Assembly (NCBI GenBank): GCA_049964535.1
Contig: JBMFXG010000008.1
Location: 1-28,745 of the forward strand
Origin: JAJYZP01 sp049964535
Lineage (GTDB): Bacteria; Actinomycetota; Acidimicrobiia; Acidimicrobiales; Acidimicrobiaceae
DNA: 28,745 nt
Reading direction: 5' to 3'
Position numbers and translations under genes: made by a program. Below are positions 17,086 through 24,615 of the stretch, piece after piece (the stretch's first letter is position 1; each line of letters begins with the position of its first letter). The notes under the pieces were generated by a model. It searched no databases. It was not told the origin of the DNA and worked only from the letters and a program-made list of their open reading frames with translations.

Positions 17086-17467
17086 TGAGTAGCCTGCTTG
17101 GTCGCTCAGTGAGAACGCTGTAGCCACCTTGCCTCCAACACGACGTACGAATACGGCACGTATCGGTTCCAGCTCACCTTGTCTCCACCAACCTGAGCAC
17201 CCTCGTACCCCCACTTGGGATAAACACGAAGAGCGGCACTCCAACCAGGGAGTCAGTACTTCGTCGTAACGTAAAGGTACCTGAGGTGTAAACCGCTGTG
17301 TGGACCATGACTACCTAGTCCTGTCACCCTCAGACCCCACAGCACCGCTTACACAACCCTGGGCACTGGGAAGACGTTGTCGGGTGAGAGGTCTCTACTG
17401 TCATGCTTTTGTACCATCCATCACGAGCTCGAGTGGCTCGGCCGGAAACTAGCCCGTGAGCTTTTTG

Positions 17468-17530
17468 TGGCATCTGTCGCCTTTCTCCTGCCGTCGGCGT
17501 TGTCCACCGGTGCCAGATGGCATCTGTCGC
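17468..17530. repeat. 13-bp direct repeat pair
   Basis: TGGCATCTGTCGC occurs at 17468-17480 and 17518-17530, 50 bp apart start to start. The second copy overlaps the palindrome CAGATGGCATCTG (17514-17526) and abuts the putative intron 5' end. Confidence 0.7.
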
Positions 17531-17905
17531 ACCAAGACTGTAAGCGACCCCAGCGGCGGTCCTGTCTTCGCTCAACGTCGTGCCGCTTTGGGCAGGCTCG
17601 CTACTCACCAGATCTCGGTTGGGTTGCTTGGAGGTTGATCGTCTACTTACTCTCGAGACAAAATTTACATACTTGGTGGGATTATTGTGTGAGAGCTTCT
17701 CGTCTGCTCTTCTGGGTGTCGTAGATTGCTCGTCAGAGCTTCGACTATGAGTCCGAAGACAGCGGCCGCTGTTGCGAAGCGTAGGTCTCAATCATTTGCT
17801 GCTTCTCAAGCACGGTTCTGCGCCAAGTGTCCGTCGAACTTTTCTACGACGCTACGAGTTAGGCCCACTGATGCCCTCGAGGACCACTCCCTCAAGAAGA
17901 TCGTG

Positions 17906-17933
17906 GTCTCGAAATGATCGAGACAAGTCTCGA
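17906..17933. promoter_or_regulatory. Triple GTCTCGA operator-like element
   Basis: The sequence contains GTCTCGA (17906-17912), then its inverse TCGAGAC (17918-17924), then AA, then GTCTCGA again (17927-17933). This gives two overlapping dyads, about 200 bp upstream of the transporter's binding-protein gene. It has the look of a transcription-factor binding site. A related but wider dyad (TCTCGAT/ATCGAGA) lies at 24412-24438 upstream of the second S9 gene. The binding protein is unknown; the GntR regulator in the window is a candidate by proximity only. Confidence 0.4.
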
Positions 17934-18130
17934 TGCTCAAGGTGTTCCACGGTTTTCTTCAGATAATTCTCAGGAACTCTAGAAGGTGTCGATTCAGGTT
18001 GTATTCGACAGGTCGTTGGGAACTGTCCCTACGGAAATACGAGCTGACCTGGTGTTACTCTAGAATTCGAGGTATAGCAGCCCAGTCGCGACCACATCCG
18101 CTGGACGCAAAGTTACTTCTGAGGGTGGAG

Positions 18131-20098
18131 ATGTGGCCTATTTACGTGGCGTTCATACTTGATGTCGTGTGTTTGGCTTTTATTTGCGTTAGTGTTGCAC
18201 TCGTGAATGTATACACGCTAACCAAGTGGTTCCGTGGGTGGTCGAGGCTGGGAGTCATATTTGTGGCCCTCGCCGCGATGATCGGGCTGGAGATCGGATC
18301 GCTCCCGTCTGCCTACGCAGCTAGTAAGTCATCAATTCCGGATCTGTATGGATCCTTACCTCCAGTAGGAGGAAAGGCGAAGTCAGGTGGGGTCGTAACG
18401 GTAGGTCAGATCTCTGGCACGCAGCCAAACTGGATCTTTCCAATTGTGCCGGCTGCCAACAGCTCGGTCTATAACCTCTACGACTTCGAGAACTATCTCT
18501 ACGTTCCGCTCTACTGGGGTACGCAGGGAACCGTTCCGAAGATCAATCCAGCTATTGGACTTGGTGGACTCCCGACCTATACCAATGGTGGGAAGACCGT
18601 TACGTTCTCATTGAAGAAGGGGTACACCTGGACCAATGGTGCTCCGGTTGATGCGAATGACATCCTCTTCTTCATCGACATTCTCCGGGCTGCTATCAAG
18701 GAGAGCGCTGCGAACTTCGGTAACTATACGCCAGGGTTCATTCCTGACGATATTGCGAGCGCAAAGGCTATTGGTCAGTACACAGTTCAGCTTCAGTTGA
18801 CGAAGGCCTACAACACAGGCTTCTTCACGAACAACGAGCTCTCTCTATTAGTACCTATGCCATCGACGGCTTGGAATATCGCTTCAGCTGGCGGACCGCA
18901 TCTGAACTATGCAGTTCCAGCTAACGCAACAGCTATTTACAACTATCTCGATGCGCAGGCTAAGGATCTCTCGACCTATGGATCGAATCCACTGTGGCAG
19001 ATTACCGATGGTCCATTCAAGATCACCTCGTATACCGCTGCAACTGGGGCATTTACCATGGTGCCTAACCCCAAGTTTGCTGGGGGAGTTCCCAAGATTA
19101 GTAAGCTTGAAGGCGTAACGTTTACCAGCGTGCAGGCTGAGTTCAACCAGCTTCTTGCCGGTAACTTGACCGTCGGCGGTGTTGATCAGTCCCTCCTTCC
19201 TCAGGTCAGTCGATTGAAGTCAAAGTACAATGTTTTCGGACTTCCGGACTTTGGTTTTCAGGCGGCTTTCTATAACTTCAAGAATCCGGTGAATCACTGG
19301 GGCAGCGTGATTTCGCAGCTCTACATGCGACAGGTGTTTGCGCATCTTGAGGATCAAGTGGCCTACGTCAAGGGTCTTTACAAGGGCGCCGGCGTTCCTG
19401 ACTATGGTTCGGTTGGAGTTGCTCCTGTGAGCCCCTTCACGCCGAATAACGCGAAGACCGACCCGTATCCGTACAGTATCTCGACGGCTGCGAAGATTCT
19501 GAAGGCCCATGGCTGGACTGTGAAGCCGAACGGCGCAACGTTCTGCGCGAAGCCAGGAACTGGCTCGAGCGAATGTGGAGCGGGAATTCCGAAGGGTACG
19601 AAGATTGCACCGAGCTTCTTCTACTCGAACTCTCCACCCGTCTTCGCTGAGCAAGCCCAGGCTTTGGCTGCAGCAGCTCGGCAGGTTGGAATTAACTTCC
19701 AGCTCACCGCCAAGACCTTCAACTTCTTGGTATCGAACTACTCTGTCGCAGGTGCTCCTGCTAACAATAGCAAGTGGGACATCAATGACTTCGGTGGCTT
19801 TAGTGCGGCAGACTATCCGACGACGAACAACATCTTGAATACTGGAGGTTCGTTCAACTTCGGTGGCTTCAATAATGCTGCAGTGAACAATGCGATCAAT
19901 AACTCGGTCTATGGAAAGAATGCTCTTGCAGTGAAGACTGAGGCGGCGCTGATCACGAAGTTGCAGCCGATGCTCTTCACACCAGCGGCAGACTTCATCT
20001 ACGCTGTGAGTAAGTCACTGTCAGCGACGAATGAGAATGCTCTTTCTTCACTGACCCAGTTCCAGGGCGTTCCTCAGGACTGGTACTTTACGAAGTAA
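18131..20098 (+). CDS. Peptide-type ABC transporter substrate-binding protein (SBP_bac_5)
   Basis: A 655-residue extracellular solute-binding protein of family 5 (DppA/OppA type), which captures small peptides for the permeases encoded next to it. After the N-terminus comes 'GGVVTVGQISGTQPNWIFPIVPAANSSVYNLYDFENYLYVPLYW', then the typical 'TVTFSLKKGYTWTNGAPVDANDILFFID' and 'GPFKITSYTAATGAFTMVPNPKF'. The N-terminus is odd: two hydrophobic segments (about residues 4-29 and 40-58) precede an AYA|A signal-peptidase-like site at 61-64. The ATG at 18131 has GAGGG 5 nt upstream. A GTG at 18203 would give a simple 39-residue signal peptide but lacks a ribosome binding site, so the start is uncertain. 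There is no lipobox cysteine. It is the first gene of the transporter operon. Confidence 0.88.
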   Translation: MWPIYVAFILDVVCLAFICVSVALVNVYTLTKWFRGWSRLGVIFVALAAMIGLEIGSLPSAYAASKSSIPDLYGSLPPVGGKAKSGGVVTVGQISGTQPNWIFPIVPAANSSVYNLYDFENYLYVPLYWGTQGTVPKINPAIGLGGLPTYTNGGKTVTFSLKKGYTWTNGAPVDANDILFFIDILRAAIKESAANFGNYTPGFIPDDIASAKAIGQYTVQLQLTKAYNTGFFTNNELSLLVPMPSTAWNIASAGGPHLNYAVPANATAIYNYLDAQAKDLSTYGSNPLWQITDGPFKITSYTAATGAFTMVPNPKFAGGVPKISKLEGVTFTSVQAEFNQLLAGNLTVGGVDQSLLPQVSRLKSKYNVFGLPDFGFQAAFYNFKNPVNHWGSVISQLYMRQVFAHLEDQVAYVKGLYKGAGVPDYGSVGVAPVSPFTPNNAKTDPYPYSISTAAKILKAHGWTVKPNGATFCAKPGTGSSECGAGIPKGTKIAPSFFYSNSPPVFAEQAQALAAAARQVGINFQLTAKTFNFLVSNYSVAGAPANNSKWDINDFGGFSAADYPTTNNILNTGGSFNFGGFNNAAVNNAINNSVYGKNALAVKTEAALITKLQPMLFTPAADFIYAVSKSLSATNENALSSLTQFQGVPQDWYFTK

Positions 20099-20188
20099 AA
20101 ATCCCTAGGTCTTGATTACGGTCCCATCGTGGAACTTTCTTCTACGACGTGTGCGAAGGAGATATGGCGAAGCGGTGGGAAGCCTCTA

Positions 20189-20222
20189 GCTCGGTGGCTT
20201 GGTCGAGAGATCGAGCCACCGA
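20189..20222 (+). terminator. Hairpin between binding-protein and permease genes
   Basis: CTCGGTGGCT (20189-20198) pairs perfectly with AGCCACCGAG (20213-20222); an inner CGA-GAGA-TCG with a GNRA loop can stack on top. It lies 91 nt after the binding-protein stop and 36 nt before the permease start. Such hairpins often stabilise the upstream message or end part of the transcripts, so that more binding protein than permease is made. Confidence 0.6.
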
Positions 20223-20257
20223 GGTTCTGTATCAGATAATACAAGGAAGGGAAGCCT

Positions 20258-21205
20258 TTGAGCGGTTATATACTTCGTCGTCTCGGAACCTCAATTGTTG
20301 TGATTATTGGTATCTCAATGATTGCATTTGGATTACTCCACATCATTTCGAGCTCTCCCGGTCGGGCAGTTTTAGGCCTCCATGCCTCAGCTAGGGCAGT
20401 AGCGCAGTTCAATAAGGCGAATGGATACGACGACCCGATTGTGGTGCAGTATTACCACTATGTGGTGCAGCTTCTTCATGGTAACCTTGGGTACTCCTAC
20501 AAACTCAATCAGCCCGTAACGAGTCTGCTCGCTGAGAATGCCTTGCGAAGTCTGTACCTCTCCGGAGTGAGCCTAATTCTCGCTATTCTCGTTGCGATTC
20601 CTCTTGGTATCTATCAGGCTGTACGACGTAACCATCTTGGGGACTATCTCGTTACCTCCGGTGCATTCACGTTCTACTCAATGCCATCGTTTTTTCTTGG
20701 TCTGCTCTTGATTCAGGCCTTCTCGTTAAGTTTGCATATCTTTCCGGCGGAGGCGAGTCAATCCGTTTCCGTGTTTGGTGTCATCGCCGATCCGAGAGCT
20801 ATGTTCTTGCCGATCTTGAACTTGGTCGTTATCCAGGTTGCAGGATTCTCGCAGTACATGCGCTCGTCTGCCTTAGATGCTCTCTCGCAGGATTACATCC
20901 GACTTGCTCGTGCGAAAGGCCTCTCGCAGCGAGCGGTTCTCTCAGGGCACCTACTGCGGAACGCTCTGCTTCCCATGATTACTCTGATAGGTCTTTCGAT
21001 TCCGGCTCTGCTAGCCGGCAATCTGATCATTGAAACTCTGTTTAACTATCCGGGCCTCGGTCTTATGTTCTACAACGCTCTTTTGAACGAGGACTATCCG
21101 ACCCTGCTCTCATACACGTTGATAGCCGGTGTCTTGACCGTGGTCGGTAACTTTATTGCAGATATTGCTATCACTATTGCTGATCCGAGAGTGAGGCTCG
21201 CATGA
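20258..21205 (+). CDS. dppB: ABC transporter permease, DppB/OppB type
   Basis: A 315-residue inner-membrane permease. It has the classical start 'GYILRRLGTSIVVIIGISMIAFGLLHII', six hydrophobic segments, and the coupling (EAA) loop at residues 211-239, 'QDYIRLARAKGLSQRAVLSGHLLRNALLP', which docks on the ATPase. The N-terminal 'DDPIVVQYYHYVVQLLHGNLGYSY' is also diagnostic for this family. It starts with TTG at 20258, supported by AAGGAAGGG upstream, with no nearby ATG. Its stop overlaps the next permease's start by ATGA. It pairs with the downstream gene to form the channel for peptide-like substrates delivered by the binding protein. Confidence 0.95.
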   Translation: MSGYILRRLGTSIVVIIGISMIAFGLLHIISSSPGRAVLGLHASARAVAQFNKANGYDDPIVVQYYHYVVQLLHGNLGYSYKLNQPVTSLLAENALRSLYLSGVSLILAILVAIPLGIYQAVRRNHLGDYLVTSGAFTFYSMPSFFLGLLLIQAFSLSLHIFPAEASQSVSVFGVIADPRAMFLPILNLVVIQVAGFSQYMRSSALDALSQDYIRLARAKGLSQRAVLSGHLLRNALLPMITLIGLSIPALLAGNLIIETLFNYPGLGLMFYNALLNEDYPTLLSYTLIAGVLTVVGNFIADIAITIADPRVRLA

Positions 21206-22167
21206 TTGACAATCACGAACGCGCAGATGAACCGTATGAGCCACCTGAAGAGCTCGGTGGTGCACTTGAGGGTGCCAATCTTGCGTCGCCGGTATACGAT
21301 GCTGGTGATCTCGGTGAGCTGACGAGTGGATGGAAGCTTGCGCTTAAGTCCTTCGCCGAGAACAAGTTGGCGATAGCCGGGTTTGCGATCATTCTGTTCT
21401 TTATCTTGTTCTGTTATGTGGGACCTCATGTCTACCATACGAATCAGATTGCGGGCAACGTCTTGAACTCTGATCTGCCTCCCGGGGCCGGACATCCCCT
21501 CGGTACGGACAACAATGGCTACGACGAGCTTGGACGACTGATGATCGGTGGACAGGCGGCTCTTGAGATTGGTTTCTTTGCTGCTGCGATTGCCACTGTC
21601 ATCGGCAGCCTCTATGGTGCGATTTCTGGCTTGATCGGAGGTTTCTTAGACGGTCTCCTCATGCGTATCGTCGATGTGATCTTGGCGATTCCATACCTCT
21701 TGATCGTATTGATTATCGCAACTCGTTGGCGTGGAACCGTTCTCAGCTTGAGTTTAATTCTGGGGCTCTTTGCTTGGTTGGTGCCAGCTCGTCTCATTCG
21801 GGGTGAAGTACTAACGCTGCGCGTTCGTGACTTTGTCTCAGCGGCGCGCGTCATGGGCGGTTCTCGTCGGCGTTTGATCTTCAAACACCTTTTGCCGAAC
21901 GCCTTAAGCGTGGTGATAGTCAATATCACCTTCCAAGTCGCTGACGCAATTATTGTCGTTGCTCTGCTTGGTTTCCTGGGCTTTGGGCTTGAGTATCCGC
22001 ACGTCGACTGGGGTGACATGCTTGCGAATGCAAATACTGCTCTCGGCAATGGTTATTGGTGGTTGGTCTATCCAGTAGGGATCAGTTTGATTCTCGTGGT
22101 TATGGCCTGCAACTTTATTGGTAATGCTCTTCGTGATGCTGTCGATGTTCGCCTCCGACGCCGCTAG
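21202..22167 (+). CDS. dppC: ABC transporter permease, DppC/OppC type
   Basis: A 321-residue partner permease. A charged 50-residue cytoplasmic tail (rich in Glu/Asp) precedes the first helix (about residues 57-75). Then comes the family signature 'GHPLGTDNNGYDELGRLMIGGQAALEIGF' and the EAA coupling loop at residues 210-234, 'DFVSAARVMGGSRRRLIFKHLLPNA'. It ends 'FIGNALRDAVDVRLRRR', the usual C-terminus. It overlaps dppB by 4 nt, so translation is coupled, and lies 23 nt before the ATPase gene. The acidic tail is somewhat longer than in many DppC proteins. Confidence 0.95.
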   Translation: MIDNHERADEPYEPPEELGGALEGANLASPVYDAGDLGELTSGWKLALKSFAENKLAIAGFAIILFFILFCYVGPHVYHTNQIAGNVLNSDLPPGAGHPLGTDNNGYDELGRLMIGGQAALEIGFFAAAIATVIGSLYGAISGLIGGFLDGLLMRIVDVILAIPYLLIVLIIATRWRGTVLSLSLILGLFAWLVPARLIRGEVLTLRVRDFVSAARVMGGSRRRLIFKHLLPNALSVVIVNITFQVADAIIVVALLGFLGFGLEYPHVDWGDMLANANTALGNGYWWLVYPVGISLILVVMACNFIGNALRDAVDVRLRRR

Positions 22168-22190
22168 GCGTCTAGAAGGAGTCTCTGCTC

Positions 22191-24251
22191 GTGACCCGAG
22201 TTCTTGATATAAAAGACCTCTCTACCCATATCCGACTATCGAAGTCGACGGTCCAGGCCGTTGGGAATGTGGACCTGTACATCGACGAGGGTGAGACCTT
22301 GGGCCTTGTTGGTGAGTCTGGATGTGGTAAGTCGATAACAGGCCTCTCTATTATGGGCCTGCTGCCGCCGGGAGGCTCCATCGTTGGAGGCTCCATTCTG
22401 CTGGAGGGTCGAGATCTCGTCGGCCTACCAGAGGCGGAGATGCGGAAGATTCGCGGCAATGACGTGGCGATGATTTTCCAGGATTCCTCGAGCTCTCTGA
22501 ATCCGACAAAAAACATCGGTGATCAGGTCATGGAACCCGTGATTCTTCACCGTGGTGCCTCCAAAAAGGAGGCTTATGACAGGGCGATCGAGGTTCTAGA
22601 ACTCGTTGGCATCCCTCAAGCGAAGGAGAGAATGGAGGACTATCCCCATCAACTCTCCGGTGGACTGCGGCAGAGAGTGATGATTGCGATCGCACTCACG
22701 TGTGATCCAAAAGTACTTATTGCTGATGAGCCGACCACCGCTCTCGATGTTACGATTCAAGCACAGATCCTTCGGCTGCTCGATGATCTTAAATCTAAGT
22801 TTGGTATGTCGATCCTGTTGGTGACTCACGATATGGGCGTAGTTGCAGGTCGGGCCGATCGCGTGAATGTTATGTATGCGGGTCGAATGGTAGAGGCCAC
22901 GACGACTGAGCGGCTCTTCGATGAGATGCGTCATCCCTACACGCAGGCCCTACTGGCATCGATTCCGAAGATGGATCAGGATAACTCGCGGGCACTTTTT
23001 TCGATTCCTGGATTACCACCTGACCTGACTCATCCGCCGCAGGGTTGTCGGTTTCGGGCTCGCTGTGCCTATGCGCAAGACGATTGTGCCGAGTCTGAGC
23101 CCAAGTTGGTTGGAGACTCACTGCACGTGGCTGCCTGTTTCCATCCCGTGGTTGGAGGTCCTCTCCGTGAAGACCAGATGTTGACTTTGAAGCACGCTGC
23201 TAGCTACCACGGCGTCGGCTCTTCTGACGAGGAGCCCCTCCTGAAGGTTGTTGACCTCAAGAAGGAGTTCCCTGTCACATCTGGTGCAATTCTTCGGCGC
23301 AAAGTCGGGTCGGTGCACGCAGTCTCTGGCGTGAATCTTGAGGTTCGACGCGGTGAGATATTTGGACTCGTTGGGGAGTCGGGTTGTGGTAAGTCGACCT
23401 TGGGTCGAGTGATTGTTGGCCTTGAGCGTCCCGACTCTGGCCAAGTACTCCTTGACGGTCAGGACGTCTACGCCAAGCGTGGTAAAGAACTCGCAAAGCT
23501 TCGAAAGAATCTCCAAATGATGTTCCAAGATCCTTATGGATCTCTGGACCCTCGGATGAGAGTGGCCTCAATTTTGCGAGAGCCGCTTGCTATTCACAAG
23601 ATCGGTACTCGGAAGGAGCAAGAGCAGCGCTCGATCGAGCTTATGGGTGAGGTTGGCCTTCCTAAGACGGCACTAGAGCGTTTCGCTCATGAGTTCTCTG
23701 GAGGGCAACGTCAGCGAATCGGTCTTGCTCGTGCTTTGACTCTGAATCCGAAGGTGATCGTTGCTGATGAGCCGGTGAGTGCACTCGATGTCTCGATTCG
23801 TTCACAGGTTCTTAACTTGATGAAGCGTCTGCAGGGCGTTCATGACATGGCGTACCTCGTTATCTCTCATGATCTCGCTGTCGTAAAGTACTTAGCCGAT
23901 CGAATCGGCGTCATGTATCTGGGTAAGATTGTCGAGGTCGCGTCGGGTGAGGATCTCTATGCCAATCCTGCTCACCCTTACACCGACGGGCTGATTAAGA
24001 CGATTCCTCTTCCTGATCCTCGAGGTGAACGAAGCAAGAAAGACGTCGGGATCAAAGGTGAGCTTCCGAGCCCGATTCACCCACCCTCGGGTTGCCGATT
24101 TCGAACGCGGTGTCCACGGGCGCAAGAGCTCTGTGCTCAAGAGGAACCAGTGATGCGAGACTTCGGTGTCGGTCACACCGCCGCCTGTCACTTTCCGTTG
24201 ATAGAACCGGTTCAGCTATTGGCGTCGAAGGGTTCTACTCAGAGCTCGTAA
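22191..24251 (+). CDS. Fused double ATPase of a peptide ABC transporter (DppD-DppF type)
   Basis: A 686-residue protein with two complete ABC ATPase domains, each otherwise encoded by a separate dppD or dppF gene. Domain 1: Walker A at 41-49 (GESGCGKSI), signature LSGGLRQR at 155-162, Walker B VLIADEP ending at 181, H-loop H213. Domain 2: Walker A 395-402, FSGGQRQR at 502-509, VIVADEP near 522-528, H560. Each half ends in the oligopeptide-type C-terminal domain with four cysteines (C286, C292, C299, C316 and C635, C641, C648, C666), the arrangement linked to an iron-sulfur cluster in Dpp/Opp ATPases. It starts with GTG at 22191 after AAGGAG. It energises the two permeases; fusion enforces 1:1 assembly. 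No hairpin terminator was seen after it. Confidence 0.95.
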   Translation: MTRVLDIKDLSTHIRLSKSTVQAVGNVDLYIDEGETLGLVGESGCGKSITGLSIMGLLPPGGSIVGGSILLEGRDLVGLPEAEMRKIRGNDVAMIFQDSSSSLNPTKNIGDQVMEPVILHRGASKKEAYDRAIEVLELVGIPQAKERMEDYPHQLSGGLRQRVMIAIALTCDPKVLIADEPTTALDVTIQAQILRLLDDLKSKFGMSILLVTHDMGVVAGRADRVNVMYAGRMVEATTTERLFDEMRHPYTQALLASIPKMDQDNSRALFSIPGLPPDLTHPPQGCRFRARCAYAQDDCAESEPKLVGDSLHVAACFHPVVGGPLREDQMLTLKHAASYHGVGSSDEEPLLKVVDLKKEFPVTSGAILRRKVGSVHAVSGVNLEVRRGEIFGLVGESGCGKSTLGRVIVGLERPDSGQVLLDGQDVYAKRGKELAKLRKNLQMMFQDPYGSLDPRMRVASILREPLAIHKIGTRKEQEQRSIELMGEVGLPKTALERFAHEFSGGQRQRIGLARALTLNPKVIVADEPVSALDVSIRSQVLNLMKRLQGVHDMAYLVISHDLAVVKYLADRIGVMYLGKIVEVASGEDLYANPAHPYTDGLIKTIPLPDPRGERSKKDVGIKGELPSPIHPPSGCRFRTRCPRAQELCAQEEPVMRDFGVGHTAACHFPLIEPVQLLASKGSTQSS

Positions 24252-24615
24252 AAGGTTTTGTATAGGATAATTCTTTCATGCTCAGCATCGACCTCAGAGT
24301 CTGTGTCATACTAGGGGTGCAAGATTGCATGCACCGAATAGCGGGACCCCGTAGTGGAATCTAGGGTTGTAGCTCGGGTATTGATGTCACTACAGTGTGG
24401 GAGTGATGAGATCTCGATGATGAGACTTTCGATCGAGAATTGTTAGCTAGAGCGGTGGCAGCGAGTCTACCTGGAGCTTTAACTCCTCTCGGTGTGGCAG
24501 GTCGGAATCGGCACTTCCTTAACCTTCTGTGGTGTCTTGTGCGCTTTTATCGACGTGCTCGGTAAGAGCGCAAGGTTTCGGTGTAATCACGAGGAAGTAG
24601 AAAGGATTGATGACG
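24252..24615. other. Intergenic region upstream of the second S9 peptidase (364 bp)
   Basis: No gene is seen here. The region has a small hairpin GGTGCA/TGCACC (24316-24335). A dyad TCTCGAT/ATCGAGA (24412-24438, 13-nt spacer), overlapping GAGATCTC at 24408-24415, could be an operator. The promoter of the S9 gene presumably lies here, but no clear -35/-10 pair was found. The ribosome binding site AAAGGA is at 24601-24606. Confidence 0.4.
24412..24438. promoter_or_regulatory. Inverted repeat, possible operator of the S9 gene
   Basis: TCTCGAT at 24412-24418 and ATCGAGA at 24432-24438 are exact inverse copies, about 180 bp before the S9 start. The half-site shares TCTCGA/TCGAGA with the triple element at 17906-17933 upstream of the transporter. 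Short dyads of this kind can arise by chance. Confidence 0.3.

Larger units (their letters stand above)
16130..17532 (-). ncRNA. Possible group II intron-like structured RNA (no ORF)
   Basis: Reading the minus strand from 17532, the RNA would start GTGCGAC, the classical group II 5' end (GUGYG). The seven exon bases before it (AGTCTTG) are complementary to CAAGACT at 16734-16728 (perfect) and to CAGGACT at 17323-17317 (one G-U pair). The exon bases -8 to -14 (CGCTTAC) are complementary to GTAAGCG at 17352-17346. This is the register expected for IBS1/EBS1 and IBS2/EBS2. Several stems follow, one capped by a GNRA loop in this orientation (CCGCTGC-GTGA-GCAGCGG, 16579-16562). Near the 3' side, CGTACGGTTCGG (16166-16155) resembles the 3' half of domain V, but its AGC-containing 5' half is not found. 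No reverse transcriptase is present. It could be an ORF-less or decayed intron, or another structured RNA. The 3' boundary is approximate. Confidence 0.3.
15975..18130. other. 2.2-kb region without a convincing gene; structure-rich
   Basis: Between the M20/S9 terminator and the transporter operon every open frame is short, lacks a ribosome binding site and gives low-complexity arginine/serine/cysteine-rich translations. Unlike the rest of the window, the sequence is full of compensating stems, such as 16562-16579, 16892-16922 and 17055-17085. The part from about 16130 to 17532 is listed separately as a possible group II intron-like RNA on the minus strand. From 17533 to 18130 I see a 57-codon frame from 17747 without a ribosome binding site, a triple GTCTCGA element at 17906-17933, and probably the transporter promoter, which I could not place. 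Confidence 0.5.

Noticed and set aside
17377..17724. 115-codon plus-strand frame
   Set aside because: The translation is rich in Arg/Cys/Trp/Ser with no motif, and no ribosome binding site precedes it.
17330..17791. 153-codon minus-strand frame in the gene-free block
   Set aside because: No ribosome binding site, low-complexity translation, and it crosses the putative intron 5' boundary. No recognisable domain.
22376..22402. Tandem direct repeat GGAGGCTCCAT
   Set aside because: It encodes the GGSIVGGSI loop of the ATPase, a coding repeat with no sign of mobile DNA.
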